The notes under the pieces were generated by a model. That model was given only the letters and a program-made list of their open reading frames with translations. It searched no databases and was not told the DNA's origin. Shown one piece after another: positions 15,597 through 23,858 of a stretch of 33,241 bases of DNA (positions within the stretch are counted from its first letter, which is position 1; each line of letters starts with the position of its first letter). The position numbers were made by a program, and so were the translations under genes. The DNA is from an uncultured Lachnospiraceae bacterium (GTDB taxonomy: Bacteria > Bacillota > Clostridia > Lachnospirales > Lachnospiraceae), in assembly GCA_910588895.1 (NCBI GenBank), contig CAJUSS010000020.1:1-33241 (forward strand), written 5' to 3'.

Positions 15597-16934
15597 CTAT
15601 GACAAAAAGCGGTCCTCCCTTCCTTCTCTTTCTTCTTCCGTCTGCATCAGCCCAAAATGGATCGTGACGCATGCTGCGACGATCAGAAAAAACATGTAAT
15701 ACGAGTGGGACATGATGCGGATAGGGGATACACCCGCCATCTCCGCTACGATCATCATGCCGCCGTCATGGGGCATCATAGCGAGGAAAGCGCATGCAAA
15801 GATATCCACCAGGCTGGCCAGGCGCTTGGGCGCTATCGTATATTTTTGCCCGATCTCTCTTGCCATGGGACAGGCCACGATGATGCCGATCGTATTGTTC
15901 ACCAGCACAGCCGACAAGATCCCGCTCAAAAAGCCGATCCCATATTCCGCGCCCCGCCTGGAATGGATCCGGGATGAGATCGCGCCTACCAGCCACTCCA
16001 CACCGCCAAGATAGCGTACGATCCCAATGATCCCGGAGATCAGCACAGCCACGATACTGATGCTGAACATATCGGACATACCGTTCCCGATCGCCTGCAC
16101 CCATCCTAATAGGCTGACAGATCCTTGTAAGATCCCGATCACCCCGGTCAGGCCGATGCCGATGAACAGGACGAGAAATACCTGGACCCCGGTCACTGCT
16201 GCCACTAATACTGTGATATAGGGGACCACCTTTAAAAGATCGTATCCGCCAGTCCAGATCACACCGTTTGGCCTGCCCCCTAAAATGGTGTAGATCAGCA
16301 TGGCCATCAGTGCCGCCGGGAGTGCGATGAAAAAGTTCATCCTGAACTTATCCTTCATCTCTGACCCGCAGCCCTTTGCCGCCGATATCGTGGTATCGGA
16401 GATCATGGACAGATCATCCCCAAAATAGGAACCGCCGATCACTGCCGCACCCACCAGTGCCAGGTCCAGCCCTGCGCCGCCAGCTACGCCTATGGCCACC
16501 GGCGCCATAGCCGCGATCGTCCCCATGGATGTACCGATCGCTGTGGAGATCAGGCAGCAGATCAAAAATACACCTGGCACCAGCAAAGAGACGGGGATAA
16601 AATGGAGGCACAGGTTGATGACCGAATCCTTCCCCCCCATAGATGCAGCGGCACCTTGAAAGCCGCCGGCCAAAAGATAGATCATAACGATCTGCATGAC
16701 ACCAAGATCTCCCATGCCTTTGCAGAAGACATCCAGCTTATCCGAAAATCTGATCTCCGGCGCTAAAAATACGATCGATATGATACCAAATAAAAGTGCT
16801 ACATGCCGCGGAAACTGGCTAAATGGCTCTTCTGCTCCCATAAATGTAAATATGAGCCCACAGCCTGCGTACAGTCCTAAGAAGACCCCCAGCGGTAAAA
16901 ACGCCATCGCGCCTGATCTCTGCTCTTTCTTCAT
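15597..16934 (-). CDS. NhaC-family Na+/H+ antiporter-type transporter
   Basis: 445 aa polytopic membrane protein with about 11-12 hydrophobic segments. The diagnostic NhaC block GGSYFGDDLSMISDTTISAA is present mid-protein. NhaC members are either Na+/H+ (or malate/lactate) antiporters or, in some Firmicutes, amino-acid (methionine-type) transporters, so the substrate is left open. The open frame continues upstream into the preceding symporter gene, but the ATG at 16934 directly follows GGAGAAGG and starts the first real membrane domain. It is the last gene of the malY-symporter-nhaC run, 77 bp after the symporter. Confidence 0.9.
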   Translation of the reverse strand: MKKEQRSGAMAFLPLGVFLGLYAGCGLIFTFMGAEEPFSQFPRHVALLFGIISIVFLAPEIRFSDKLDVFCKGMGDLGVMQIVMIYLLAGGFQGAAASMGGKDSVINLCLHFIPVSLLVPGVFLICCLISTAIGTSMGTIAAMAPVAIGVAGGAGLDLALVGAAVIGGSYFGDDLSMISDTTISAAKGCGSEMKDKFRMNFFIALPAALMAMLIYTILGGRPNGVIWTGGYDLLKVVPYITVLVAAVTGVQVFLVLFIGIGLTGVIGILQGSVSLLGWVQAIGNGMSDMFSISIVAVLISGIIGIVRYLGGVEWLVGAISSRIHSRRGAEYGIGFLSGILSAVLVNNTIGIIVACPMAREIGQKYTIAPKRLASLVDIFACAFLAMMPHDGGMMIVAEMAGVSPIRIMSHSYYMFFLIVAACVTIHFGLMQTEEEREGREDRFLS

Positions 16935-17011
16935 AGTCCTTCTCCTATTGCTTGAGCCTGTCCTATCTTGATACGATCTTATCCTCTCACTATACCGATC
17001 ATCCATATCGC

Positions 17012-18265
17012 TTAAGCCGGCTGTGCCTCTTCCTGCCCAGCTTTTTTCGCCCTGGACCGCTCCATCCAATCCCTTCCTTCTACCACTCTTGCGATGATCA
17101 TAGCCAATCCGGTATCACCGGTCACGTTGATGGCCGTTGCCGGTGCATCGGTGATCGTGCCGATCAGGACCATGATCGGGATGGATACGGTAGGGAAGCC
17201 GAACACAGAGATGATGAAGATCTCGGCCACATATCCGCCTGCCGGGATCCCACCCATCACTACAGAGGCCACTACCGCTACCACCACCGACATGATCAGA
17301 TTTCGGGGAGTGGCATAGTTGATGCCGAAGGCGGAGCAGAGAAGGGAGATCTTCAGGATCTGGATGATGCAGGCGCCATCTTTATGCAGGTTTGCCCCCA
17401 AGGGTACGGAGATATCTGCGATCTCATCCGGGATCCCGATCTCCTTTGCATGCATCAGGTTCAATGGGAGGCTGGCGGCCGATGAGCAGGTTCCCAGCGC
17501 GGTCAGCGTAGGGGTGGCCGCGCCCTTCCACCAGGCTTTCACGCCTTTTGCTCCGGCACCGATATAAGCCATCACGGTCTGGGAGACTACATAATAGACC
17601 AAGACGACCACCAGGTACATCACGATACCTCTGGAGAGAGGTCCGATCACTTCTTTTCCATACTGTCCGATCAGGATCGCGAAATAACATCCAAGCCCTA
17701 AGGGGGCCAGCTTCATCACGATCCCGATCACCTTGACGATCACTTCTGTCATGCAGTCCATAGCATGTACGATGGGCTTTCCTTTTTCCCCTGCCAGGAT
17801 GACCGCGATCGAGAAGATGACCGTGAACACGATTAGCGCCATCAGATCCGCCTTTGAGAACAGGAGTGGAAAGTCACCGACGGTGAACATCCCCAGAAAG
17901 TTCATGCTCCCCGATGCATCGGCCACTTCCTCGGTCAGATCCAGGACAGCTCCCTTCCCCGGATCAAAGACCAGGGCCGGGATCATCATGAACAGACATG
18001 CCGCGATCCCCGTTATGATCGTACCGGCAAGGAAGGTGAACATGATCTTCTTCAGCTTCCTCAGATCTTCCATCTTAGAGATCGCCGCTGTCAGTGAGCA
18101 AAATATCAGCGGTACTACACAGCAATATAAAAGGTTCAAAAAAGTATCGGCTATAGGCTGCAGGATGGCGGCCCCTTCACCCCAGAACACTCCCACTATC
18201 CCGCCGACTACCATCGCTCCCAAAAGCATAAAGGATGACTTATATGTATTCCAGATCGTTTTCAT
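17012..18265 (-). CDS. Dicarboxylate/amino acid:cation symporter (DAACS family)
   Basis: 417 aa sodium- or proton-coupled transporter of the GltP/SstT/TcyP fold. Visible family features: TALGTCSSAASLPLNLMHAK (the Ser-rich re-entrant loop HP1 region), PLGANLHKDGACIIQI (TM7-like) and a C-terminal TGDTGLAMI block like the substrate-binding TM8 region. The gene lies between malY and the nhaC-like gene with short gaps, so coexpression is likely. The C-S lyase neighbour suggests an amino-acid substrate such as cystine or cysteine (TcyP is a DAACS member), but this is inference from context. GGGGGTAAATATC precedes the ATG. Confidence 0.92.
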   Translation of the reverse strand: MKTIWNTYKSSFMLLGAMVVGGIVGVFWGEGAAILQPIADTFLNLLYCCVVPLIFCSLTAAISKMEDLRKLKKIMFTFLAGTIITGIAACLFMMIPALVFDPGKGAVLDLTEEVADASGSMNFLGMFTVGDFPLLFSKADLMALIVFTVIFSIAVILAGEKGKPIVHAMDCMTEVIVKVIGIVMKLAPLGLGCYFAILIGQYGKEVIGPLSRGIVMYLVVVLVYYVVSQTVMAYIGAGAKGVKAWWKGAATPTLTALGTCSSAASLPLNLMHAKEIGIPDEIADISVPLGANLHKDGACIIQILKISLLCSAFGINYATPRNLIMSVVVAVVASVVMGGIPAGGYVAEIFIISVFGFPTVSIPIMVLIGTITDAPATAINVTGDTGLAMIIARVVEGRDWMERSRAKKAGQEEAQPA

Positions 18266-18325
18266 GATATTTACCCCCAGATATAGATATCTTAGACCTT
18301 CGTGTACGCTAACCCTAGCTGCGAC

Positions 18326-19534
18326 CTACTCCCATTTCTGATGCCTATCCATAGCATCCTTCAGCTGCGCGAACGCCTGTTCCACGGTAGAACGAGGGCA
18401 AGCCAGGTTGAACCGTTCAAACTGTGCCGTAGCCGGCCCGAACACCTTGCCAGAGTCCAGCCACAGCTTTGCCTCCTCCACCATGATGTGCTCCAGCTCC
18501 TCGTCTGTAAATCCATAGGCCGAAAAATCGATCCAGGCCAGATATGTACCCTCCGGCTCTACAAAGACCGCCTTAGGAAGGTTTTTCTTTACAAATCCCC
18601 TCACATAAGCGATGTTTCCTGCGATATAGCTGACCAGTTCATCGACCCATCTGCCGCCTTTGGTATAGCAAGCCTTTACCGCTTCCATCCCCATGATATT
18701 CCCCTGGCTGTATCCGGCTGCCGTATTGGCACGGCGGTACCTTTTTTTCAGCTCCTCGTTGGGGATGATGATGTTCGCCGGCTGGAAGCCTGCCACATTA
18801 AAGGTCTTGCTGGGCGAGGTGTACAGGACCAAGTTTTCCTGGTATCTGGGTCCCAAGGTCATAAAGCTGGTGAACGTATGCCCTTCATATACAAAATCAC
18901 AATGGATCTCGTCATCCATGATCACCACACCGTGGGCCAGACAGATATCCCCCAGCTGTTCCAGCTCTTTTCTGGTCCATACTCTCCCCACCGGATTGTG
19001 CGGATTGCAGAGGATAAAGACCTTTACATCGTTTTCCACGATCTTTTTTTCGAAGGCTTCAAAATCGATCGTATACCTTCCTCCTTCATAGTGGAGCTGG
19101 GCATTGATAAAGGTCCTTCCATTATCCTCTATCACCTCTCGGAAGGGATAATAGACCGGCTGCTGGATCAGGATGGCATCACCTGGCTCCGTAAAGGCCT
19201 TCACACCTGTGGCCAGACCATAAACGATCCCACATCCCACAGTCACTGTCTCTGGATCCACATGATAGCCGTGACGATCTGAAAACCACTGGTCCACCGC
19301 TGCATGATAGGTGGCATCCGGATCTGTATAGCCAAAGATCCCGTGATCGATCCTCTTATGGAGATCCTCTAAGATCTCCTGCGGGAGCGCAAGATCCATA
19401 TCAGCCACCCACAGCGGGAGCAGATCGTCCCTTCCTTTCCGCTCCATGCCAAAGTCATACTTTAGGCAGCTGGTCCCGCGCCGGTCCACGATCTGGTCAA
19501 AGTCGTACCTTTGTTCCCTGCTTTTGTTGTCCAT
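18326..19534 (-). CDS. MalY/PatB-family PLP-dependent C-S lyase (putative cystathionine beta-lyase)
   Basis: 402 aa fold-type I PLP enzyme. Seen: PLP-contact NPHNPVGR at 177-184, DDEIH at 207-211 and the Schiff-base lysine K243 in SPSKTFN. MalY/PatB members release pyruvate (or 2-oxobutyrate), ammonia and a thiol or H2S from cystathionine or cysteine conjugates, and some also regulate transcription. The ATG at 19534 follows GGACGGAGG. It is first in its operon, with a strong TTGACA/TATCAT promoter bracketed by two palindromes. Generic annotation would call it an aminotransferase; the motif set and context favour a beta-lyase. Confidence 0.9.
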   Translation of the reverse strand: MDNKSREQRYDFDQIVDRRGTSCLKYDFGMERKGRDDLLPLWVADMDLALPQEILEDLHKRIDHGIFGYTDPDATYHAAVDQWFSDRHGYHVDPETVTVGCGIVYGLATGVKAFTEPGDAILIQQPVYYPFREVIEDNGRTFINAQLHYEGGRYTIDFEAFEKKIVENDVKVFILCNPHNPVGRVWTRKELEQLGDICLAHGVVIMDDEIHCDFVYEGHTFTSFMTLGPRYQENLVLYTSPSKTFNVAGFQPANIIIPNEELKKRYRRANTAAGYSQGNIMGMEAVKACYTKGGRWVDELVSYIAGNIAYVRGFVKKNLPKAVFVEPEGTYLAWIDFSAYGFTDEELEHIMVEEAKLWLDSGKVFGPATAQFERFNLACPRSTVEQAFAQLKDAMDRHQKWE

Positions 19535-19585
19535 CTTTTTTCCTCCGTCCTTTTTGTTGTTTTGTTCTCATTATCGCATCTTTTA

Positions 19586-19600
19586 GTTTAGTGATCAAAC
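19586..19600. promoter_or_regulatory. Palindromic operator copy 2 (predicted MarR site)
   Basis: GTTTAGTGATCAAAC, sharing 12 of 15 bases with the copy at 19654-19668. Relative to the malY promoter it lies about +10 to +24, a position suited to blocking transcription. Confidence 0.6.
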
Positions 19601-19615
19601 TTATGTCGTAGATAA

Positions 19616-19644
19616 ATGATACCATTTCTTTCTTGTTCTGTCAA
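19616..19644 (-). promoter_or_regulatory. Predicted promoter of the malY-symporter-nhaC operon
   Basis: Minus-strand perfect -35 TTGACA (19639-19644), 17-bp spacer, -10 TATCAT (19616-19621). Transcription would start near 19609. Confidence 0.75.
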
Positions 19645-19653
19645 TATATTTTT

Positions 19654-19668
19654 GTTTATTAATTAAAC
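19654..19668. promoter_or_regulatory. Palindromic operator copy 1 (predicted MarR site)
   Basis: GTTTATTAATTAAAC, a near-perfect AT-rich palindrome of the size MarR dimers bind, 9 bp upstream of the malY -35. Consensus of the two copies: GTTTA[T/G]T[A/G]AT[T/C]AAAC; centres are 68 bp apart. Confidence 0.6.
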
Positions 19669-19709
19669 TATTTTATCTTTTTTACCCGATATCCGGGCGT
19701 ATATACCTA

Positions 19710-19737
19710 TTGATTTTAATGAAAATGATGTTATAAT
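19710..19737 (+). promoter_or_regulatory. Predicted promoter of the MarR gene
   Basis: Plus-strand -35 TTGATT (19710-19715), 16-bp spacer, -10 TATAAT (19732-19737). The leader is about 65 nt. Confidence 0.55.
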
Positions 19738-19759
19738 GGTTTAAGAAAAAACGATCCAT

Positions 19760-19780
19760 GGTCAGATCGCCGGTCTGACC
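19760..19780 (+). repeat. 7-bp hairpin in the MarR gene leader
   Basis: GGTCAGA (19760-19766) and TCTGACC (19774-19780) with a 7-nt loop, in the 5' leader about 30 nt before the start codon. It has no T-run, so it is not a terminator. It could be a further operator or an mRNA structure. Confidence 0.4.
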
Positions 19781-19810
19781 TGCGTGATGATCTATAACAA
19801 GGAGGAATGT

Positions 19811-20425
19811 ATGACCGACGGCTCTTTTACTGATAAATGTTTGATCGATAAACAAAATATCCACAAACCCTCAGAAGAGGGCAGCAAACCTGTGCCTGCT
19901 GCAGATGATGCAAAGAGCAGCTTCGTGGACCAGACCTTCCAGGTACTGAACGATCGTCATAACGTTATCTACGGATTTGTGATGCGCTACAATGACTACA
20001 TCTATGCCGAGCATGATTACGGGAACGGCGACCCGCTGACCATGATCGAGGTCCATACCCTTACCTATATAGAAGACCACCCAGGTACGACAGTCACGGA
20101 GCTTACCGAGTACTGGCACAAGACCAAAGGAGCGATCTCCCAGATCGTCAGTCGGCTGGAGGCTTTAGGTCTCGTGAAAAAGACAAAAAAAGAAGGCAAC
20201 GCCAAAAACGTATGCCTCTATGTCACAGAATGCGGCTTCCACACCAGCCGCGCCCACAAGCTCTACGATACCCTGGATATCACAAAGACCTTAAATGAGA
20301 TCCAAAAGGTGTGTACTCCTGCGGAGATCGATACCTTTTATAAGGTGATATCGGTTTATTACGATGTGATCTGTAAGGATTTTGAAGAGAACAAGATCCC
20401 GAAACGAAATAAGAAGCGCCGATGA
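19811..20425 (+). CDS. MarR-family transcriptional regulator
   Basis: 204 aa; the core winged helix occupies about residues 70-140, including TVTELTEYWHKTKGAISQIV and SRLEALGLVKKTKKEGNAKN, a typical MarR recognition helix plus wing. The N-terminal extension of about 45 residues is longer than in most MarR proteins. The ATG at 19811 sits 5 nt after AAGGAGG; an in-frame ATG nine codons earlier lacks a site. It is divergent from malY, so it is the likely repressor of that operon through the twin palindromes. The effector is unknown. Confidence 0.9.
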   Translation: MTDGSFTDKCLIDKQNIHKPSEEGSKPVPAADDAKSSFVDQTFQVLNDRHNVIYGFVMRYNDYIYAEHDYGNGDPLTMIEVHTLTYIEDHPGTTVTELTEYWHKTKGAISQIVSRLEALGLVKKTKKEGNAKNVCLYVTECGFHTSRAHKLYDTLDITKTLNEIQKVCTPAEIDTFYKVISVYYDVICKDFEENKIPKRNKKRR

Positions 20426-20552
20426 CCATCTTGGGAACAGCCTCTTTAACTGCAGCCTGCATGAGCGCCCTTATGATGATATTTTCCGGCCATGTGGACT
20501 ATGCTCCTACAAGTATCAGTAAACGGTCGCCGACCAATAAACCCAGATCTTT

Positions 20553-20651
20553 TTAAAAGCTATCTGTAAGGATATCCTGGATGGTGCGTTTCATCATCAT
20601 CCCCGAAGCCTCAGCTTTTTTGTAGAGCGTAACCAGCTTGTCCATCCCCAT
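20553..20651 (-). pseudogene. Short open-frame remnant, unidentified
   Basis: A 32-codon frame (MGMDKLVTLYKKAEASG... to a TAA) with sensible amino-acid composition, open further upstream to about 20696 but without a start or ribosome binding site, and crossed by the esterase promoter. It may be the C-terminal relic of a lost gene. The rest of the 20426-20637 stretch holds nothing I recognise apart from a short GGTC/GACC dyad near 20525. Confidence 0.2.
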
Positions 20652-20666
20652 CTCATCTGCTATAAT
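20638..20666 (+). promoter_or_regulatory. Predicted promoter of the esterase gene
   Basis: Plus-strand -35 TTGTCC (20638-20643), 17-bp spacer, -10 TATAAT (20661-20666); the leader is about 33 nt with GGGAGG before the ATG. Confidence 0.65.
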
Positions 20667-20705
20667 ATATCCCACAAACTTATACAAAAAGGGAGGCTAT
20701 CATAA

Positions 20706-21506
20706 ATGGCACTGATGCATGTAGATTTTTTTTCAGATGTACTGGGGATGTGCATGGATATGGATGTGATCATCCCACAGCAGACCAGCCGACAGATCGG
20801 GATGGAGGGAAAGGCCGAAAAAGGACAGTATAAGACCATGTATCTGCTCCACGGCATGAGCGACGACCAGACGATCTGGCTCCGTAGGACCTCGATCGAG
20901 CGGTATGTGAGCCAGTTAGGGATCGCCGTGGTGATGCCCACCACCCATCTGGGCTTTTATACGGACACTGCCTACGGGATGCGGTACTGGACCTTTATCT
21001 CCCGGGAGCTTCCCCGGATCTGCCGGGAGTTTTTCCCGCGGATGTCCGATAAACGGGAGGACACCTTAGCCGCAGGGCTGTCCATGGGCGGCTACGGCGC
21101 ATGGAAGCTGGGGCTCGGCGCCAGCCAGACCTTCGGCGCGGCTGCCTCCCTTTCCGGCGCCCTTGATATGTCCGCAGACCTCTGCCGCCATATGGATGAC
21201 GAGAAAAGCAAGCTGTTCACCGGGATCTTTGGCAGCCCCGCACAGCTAAAGGGATCGGATAACGATCTTCTTGCCCTGGCCGAAAAGCTGGCCGCATCGA
21301 AAAAGGACCGGCCCCGCCTCTATGCCTGGTGCGGCGAGATCGACTTCCTCTACCAGGACAATCTCCACGCCTGGGAACATGTGAAAAAGCTGGGCTATGA
21401 CCTGACAAGCGAGAGCTCCCCAGGAGACCATCAGTGGAAGTACTGGGATGAAAAGATACAGGATGTGCTGCGCTGGTGGCTGGACATCGATATGGACCTT
21501 TCTTGA
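20706..21506 (+). CDS. Esterase D/tributyrin-esterase-like alpha/beta hydrolase
   Basis: 266 aa cytoplasmic serine hydrolase of the EstA/S-formylglutathione-hydrolase-like (esterase_phd) family. Oxyanion-hole region LLHGM at 47-51, nucleophile elbow GLSMGG with Ser126, acid Asp213 in CGEIDFLY, and His242 in PGDHQWKYW complete the triad. No signal peptide. GGGAGG sits 9 nt before the ATG, and the gene is probably monocistronic. Its substrate could be short-chain acyl esters or acetylated sugars; the sequence does not decide. Confidence 0.88.
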   Translation: MALMHVDFFSDVLGMCMDMDVIIPQQTSRQIGMEGKAEKGQYKTMYLLHGMSDDQTIWLRRTSIERYVSQLGIAVVMPTTHLGFYTDTAYGMRYWTFISRELPRICREFFPRMSDKREDTLAAGLSMGGYGAWKLGLGASQTFGAAASLSGALDMSADLCRHMDDEKSKLFTGIFGSPAQLKGSDNDLLALAEKLAASKKDRPRLYAWCGEIDFLYQDNLHAWEHVKKLGYDLTSESSPGDHQWKYWDEKIQDVLRWWLDIDMDLS

Positions 21507-21556
21507 TAAGAGCTTGGAGCTAGGACCTTTGACCCGCCACTTCGTCTCTCTGCCGT

Positions 21557-23425
21557 TCATCCCTCCACGCCGTTGGCTTCTATACACCCTAAGAACCGCT
21601 CCCCATACTTATCATACTTAAAGTCCCCCACCCCGGATACAGACAGCATCTCCTGTCTGGTCCGAGGTTTTACAAGGCACATGTGGATCAGGGTCTTATC
21701 GGAAAAGACGATATAAGGCGGCACGCTCTCCTCCCTGGCGATCTCCGTCCTCAAAGTGCGCAGCTTTTCGAACAAGGTCTCTTCCTTTTCTGTGAGTTCC
21801 ACGCCGGCCATCTTCTCTTTTCTGGCCTTACTCCCCTTCTCTCCTCTGCTCTTTGCCCCATCCCCCTTCGGCTTGTCTGCTGCCTTGGCTGCTTTCATGA
21901 TGACCTGGCCACCATCCGCCATGATCTCCTCCGCCCTCTCTGTCAGCTTTACCACCGCATAGCCATCGCCTGTGACCTCCAGACAGCCCGTTAGCTGCAG
22001 ATGATCCAGCACCCGCCTGATCTTATAGACAGGCATCTTATCCAACGCTCCATAGTAAGGGTTTTCATCCATCCGGCGATCATTGATCTTTGCCGTCTGC
22101 GCCCCGCGCAGCGTGTCCACGATCACCGTCGTCCCATACCTCTGCCCGCTGCTCTTTACACACCCGATCAGCGCTCTTGCGGTCTCGGTCACGTCCACCT
22201 CCTCGAACTGGGTCAGACAGTTGGAGCAATTCCCGCAATAGCTGCTGCCATACTCCCCGAAATACCGCAGTATGTAGTCCCTTAAGCAATCAGTGGTAAA
22301 GCAGTAAAAGGTCATCTTCTTTAGGCGCTCCCTGTCCCTTTCCTGGATGACCGACCGAGTGAACACATCCAGCTCCTGGTCCGCCTGGCCGTTCTCGACA
22401 AAAAACTGGTTTGTGACCACATCCTGCCCGCTGTAGTACAGGATGCACTCCGCCCCTTCCCCGTCGCGCCCTGCACGTCCCGCTTCCTGGTAATAGGCCT
22501 CTATGTTCTTCGGCATCCCGCAGTGGAGGACAAAGCGCACATTGGACTTATCGATCCCCATCCCGAAGGCATTGGTAGCCACGATCACCGGAACCCGGTC
22601 ATAGATGAAATCATCCTGGTTCTTCTTCCGCTCCTCATCGCTAAGGCCCGCATGATAACGGGTCACCAAAAAGCCATCCTTGATCAGACGACCGCAGACC
22701 TCCTCCACCTGCCTGCGGGTCAGGCAGTAGATGATCCCGCTTTCCTTTTTATGGGCCTCCAAGTAAGCCCGTATGGCGCTATACCGGTCCTTCTCCTTCA
22801 TCACGCTAAAATATAAGTTGCTCCGGTCAAACCCGGTGGCCACCACCATAGGATCTTGCAACTGCAGGATATCCACGATATCCTCCCGGACCTCCTTCGT
22901 CGCCGTCGCCGTGAACGCGCCGATCACCGGGCGCTTATGTAACTGACGGATGAACTCCATGATCTTCAGATAACTGGGCCGGAAGTCCTGCCCCCACTGA
23001 GACACACAGTGGGCTTCATCCACCGCCACCATATCGATCCTGCTGTGCAGGGCAAAGTCCAAGAACCCTTCCGTCGTCAATCGCTCTGGCGCCACATAGA
23101 TGATCGGATATCTCCCTTGCCTTGCAAGGCTCAAAGCTTTGGCATACTGTCCCGGGGTCAGGGAGCTGTTTAAGTACGCCGCATGGATCCCTGCCTGGTT
23201 CAGGCTCCCTACCTGGTCCTTCATCAGAGAGATCAGCGGCGAGATCACCAGTGTGATCCCTTCCATCAGCAGTGCCGGGATCTGATAGCACAGGGACTTT
23301 CCTGCTCCCGTGGGCATGATCCCAAAGGTATCTCTCCCCTCTAAGATGCTGTCGATCAATATCTCCTGGGCCTCACGGAAGGTATCATATCCAAAATAAC
23401 GCTTTAAGATCTCGTACTTATCCAT
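21557..23425 (-). CDS. recQ: ATP-dependent DNA helicase RecQ
   Basis: 3'-5' DNA helicase for recombination and fork repair. 622 aa. In order: motif 0 FRxxQ near residue 16-20, Walker A PTGAGKS (38-44), DEAH box (136-139) followed by the RecQ aromatic-rich loop CVSQWGQDFRPSY, helicase C domain with QEAGRAGRDG, the zinc-binding RQC part with a Cys cluster (CLRDYIL...YCGNCSNC, about 375-405), a winged helix, a Lys/Ala/Gly-rich linker (about 505-535), and a C-terminal HRDC domain (about 545-620) with SVSGVGDFKYDKYG. AGGAGC precedes the ATG. It converges with the esterase gene across 50 bp without a visible terminator. Confidence 0.96.
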   Translation of the reverse strand: MDKYEILKRYFGYDTFREAQEILIDSILEGRDTFGIMPTGAGKSLCYQIPALLMEGITLVISPLISLMKDQVGSLNQAGIHAAYLNSSLTPGQYAKALSLARQGRYPIIYVAPERLTTEGFLDFALHSRIDMVAVDEAHCVSQWGQDFRPSYLKIMEFIRQLHKRPVIGAFTATATKEVREDIVDILQLQDPMVVATGFDRSNLYFSVMKEKDRYSAIRAYLEAHKKESGIIYCLTRRQVEEVCGRLIKDGFLVTRYHAGLSDEERKKNQDDFIYDRVPVIVATNAFGMGIDKSNVRFVLHCGMPKNIEAYYQEAGRAGRDGEGAECILYYSGQDVVTNQFFVENGQADQELDVFTRSVIQERDRERLKKMTFYCFTTDCLRDYILRYFGEYGSSYCGNCSNCLTQFEEVDVTETARALIGCVKSSGQRYGTTVIVDTLRGAQTAKINDRRMDENPYYGALDKMPVYKIRRVLDHLQLTGCLEVTGDGYAVVKLTERAEEIMADGGQVIMKAAKAADKPKGDGAKSRGEKGSKARKEKMAGVELTEKEETLFEKLRTLRTEIAREESVPPYIVFSDKTLIHMCLVKPRTRQEMLSVSGVGDFKYDKYGERFLGCIEANGVEG

Positions 23426-23494
23426 ACTGCTCCTCTGCCTCTCCGACTTTTCTCCTGACTGGCCGACTCGCAGCCATCTGCTTTTTCTTGATCC

Positions 23495-23523
23495 ATCATA
23501 CCATAGTTTCCTTTTATTGTCAA
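23495..23523 (-). promoter_or_regulatory. Predicted promoter of recQ
   Basis: Minus-strand -35 TTGACA (23518-23523), 17-bp spacer, -10 TATGAT (23495-23500), leader about 63 nt. Confidence 0.7.
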
Positions 23524-23602
23524 ATAAAAATGTAAAATTCTGTATCTCGTAGCATCACCTAAGTTAAAGCTTTTTGATCTGTCCCATGGCAGGATAAAAC
23601 AT

Positions 23603-23634
23603 AAAAAAAGCGCCGACCCCGCAATCACACGCTT
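23603..23634 (-). terminator. Possible terminator after tRNA-Lys
   Basis: Minus strand: AAGCG (23630-23634) pairs with CGCTT (23608-23612) and is followed directly by a run of T. The stem is only 5 bp and the loop long, so this is tentative. Confidence 0.35.
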
Positions 23635-23653
23635 GCAAAATCAGCACTTCCAG

Positions 23654-23726
23654 TGCGCCTTCAGGGACTCGAACCCTGGACAAATAGATTAAGAGTCTAC
23701 TGCTCTACCAACTGAGCTAAAGGCGC
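23654..23726 (-). tRNA. tRNA-Lys (anticodon CTT)
   Basis: Full 73-nt cloverleaf on the minus strand. Acceptor GCGCCTT / AAGGCGC with discriminator A; D-arm GCTC-AGTTGGTAGA-GC; anticodon stem GTAGA / TCTAT with loop CTCTTAA giving anticodon CTT; five-base variable region; T-arm CAGGG-TTCGAGT-CCCTG. CCA is not encoded. It stands alone, with a strong promoter upstream. Confidence 0.96.
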
Positions 23727-23778
23727 TTATCGGTCATATTTTGACTTGTTACTTTCTGTTCCCTTAGGAACATGGATT

Positions 23779-23807
23779 ATTCTACATCAAGGGGTTGAAA
23801 ATGTCAA
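23779..23807 (-). promoter_or_regulatory. Predicted promoter of tRNA-Lys
   Basis: Minus-strand perfect -35 TTGACA (23802-23807), 17-bp spacer, -10 TAGAAT (23779-23784). The 45-nt tRNA leader contains a small hairpin (23757-23762 / 23767-23772). Confidence 0.65.
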
Positions 23808-23813
23808 CCCCTT
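23789..23813. repeat. 10-bp perfect inverted repeat overlapping the tRNA-Lys -35
   Basis: AAGGGGTTGA (23789-23798) and TCAACCCCTT (23804-23813), 5-nt loop. On the plus strand it is followed by TTCGATATTTTTTTTC and resembles a terminator, yet no plus-strand gene lies upstream. On the minus strand it contains the -35 of the tRNA promoter and could also end the short upstream transcript. Confidence 0.6.
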
Positions 23814-23858
23814 TTCGATATTTTTTTTCACATTTTTTTCACAACTTTAAAATAGTCC

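Noticed and set aside
16935..17069. 45-codon N-terminal extension of the nhaC-like gene
   Set aside because: It overlaps the symporter gene, is polar and charged, and GGAGAAGG stands directly before ATG 16934.
23789..23830. Classical plus-strand terminator
   Set aside because: Shape fits, but no plus-strand gene is upstream and the same bases carry the tRNA-Lys -35; recorded as an inverted repeat instead.
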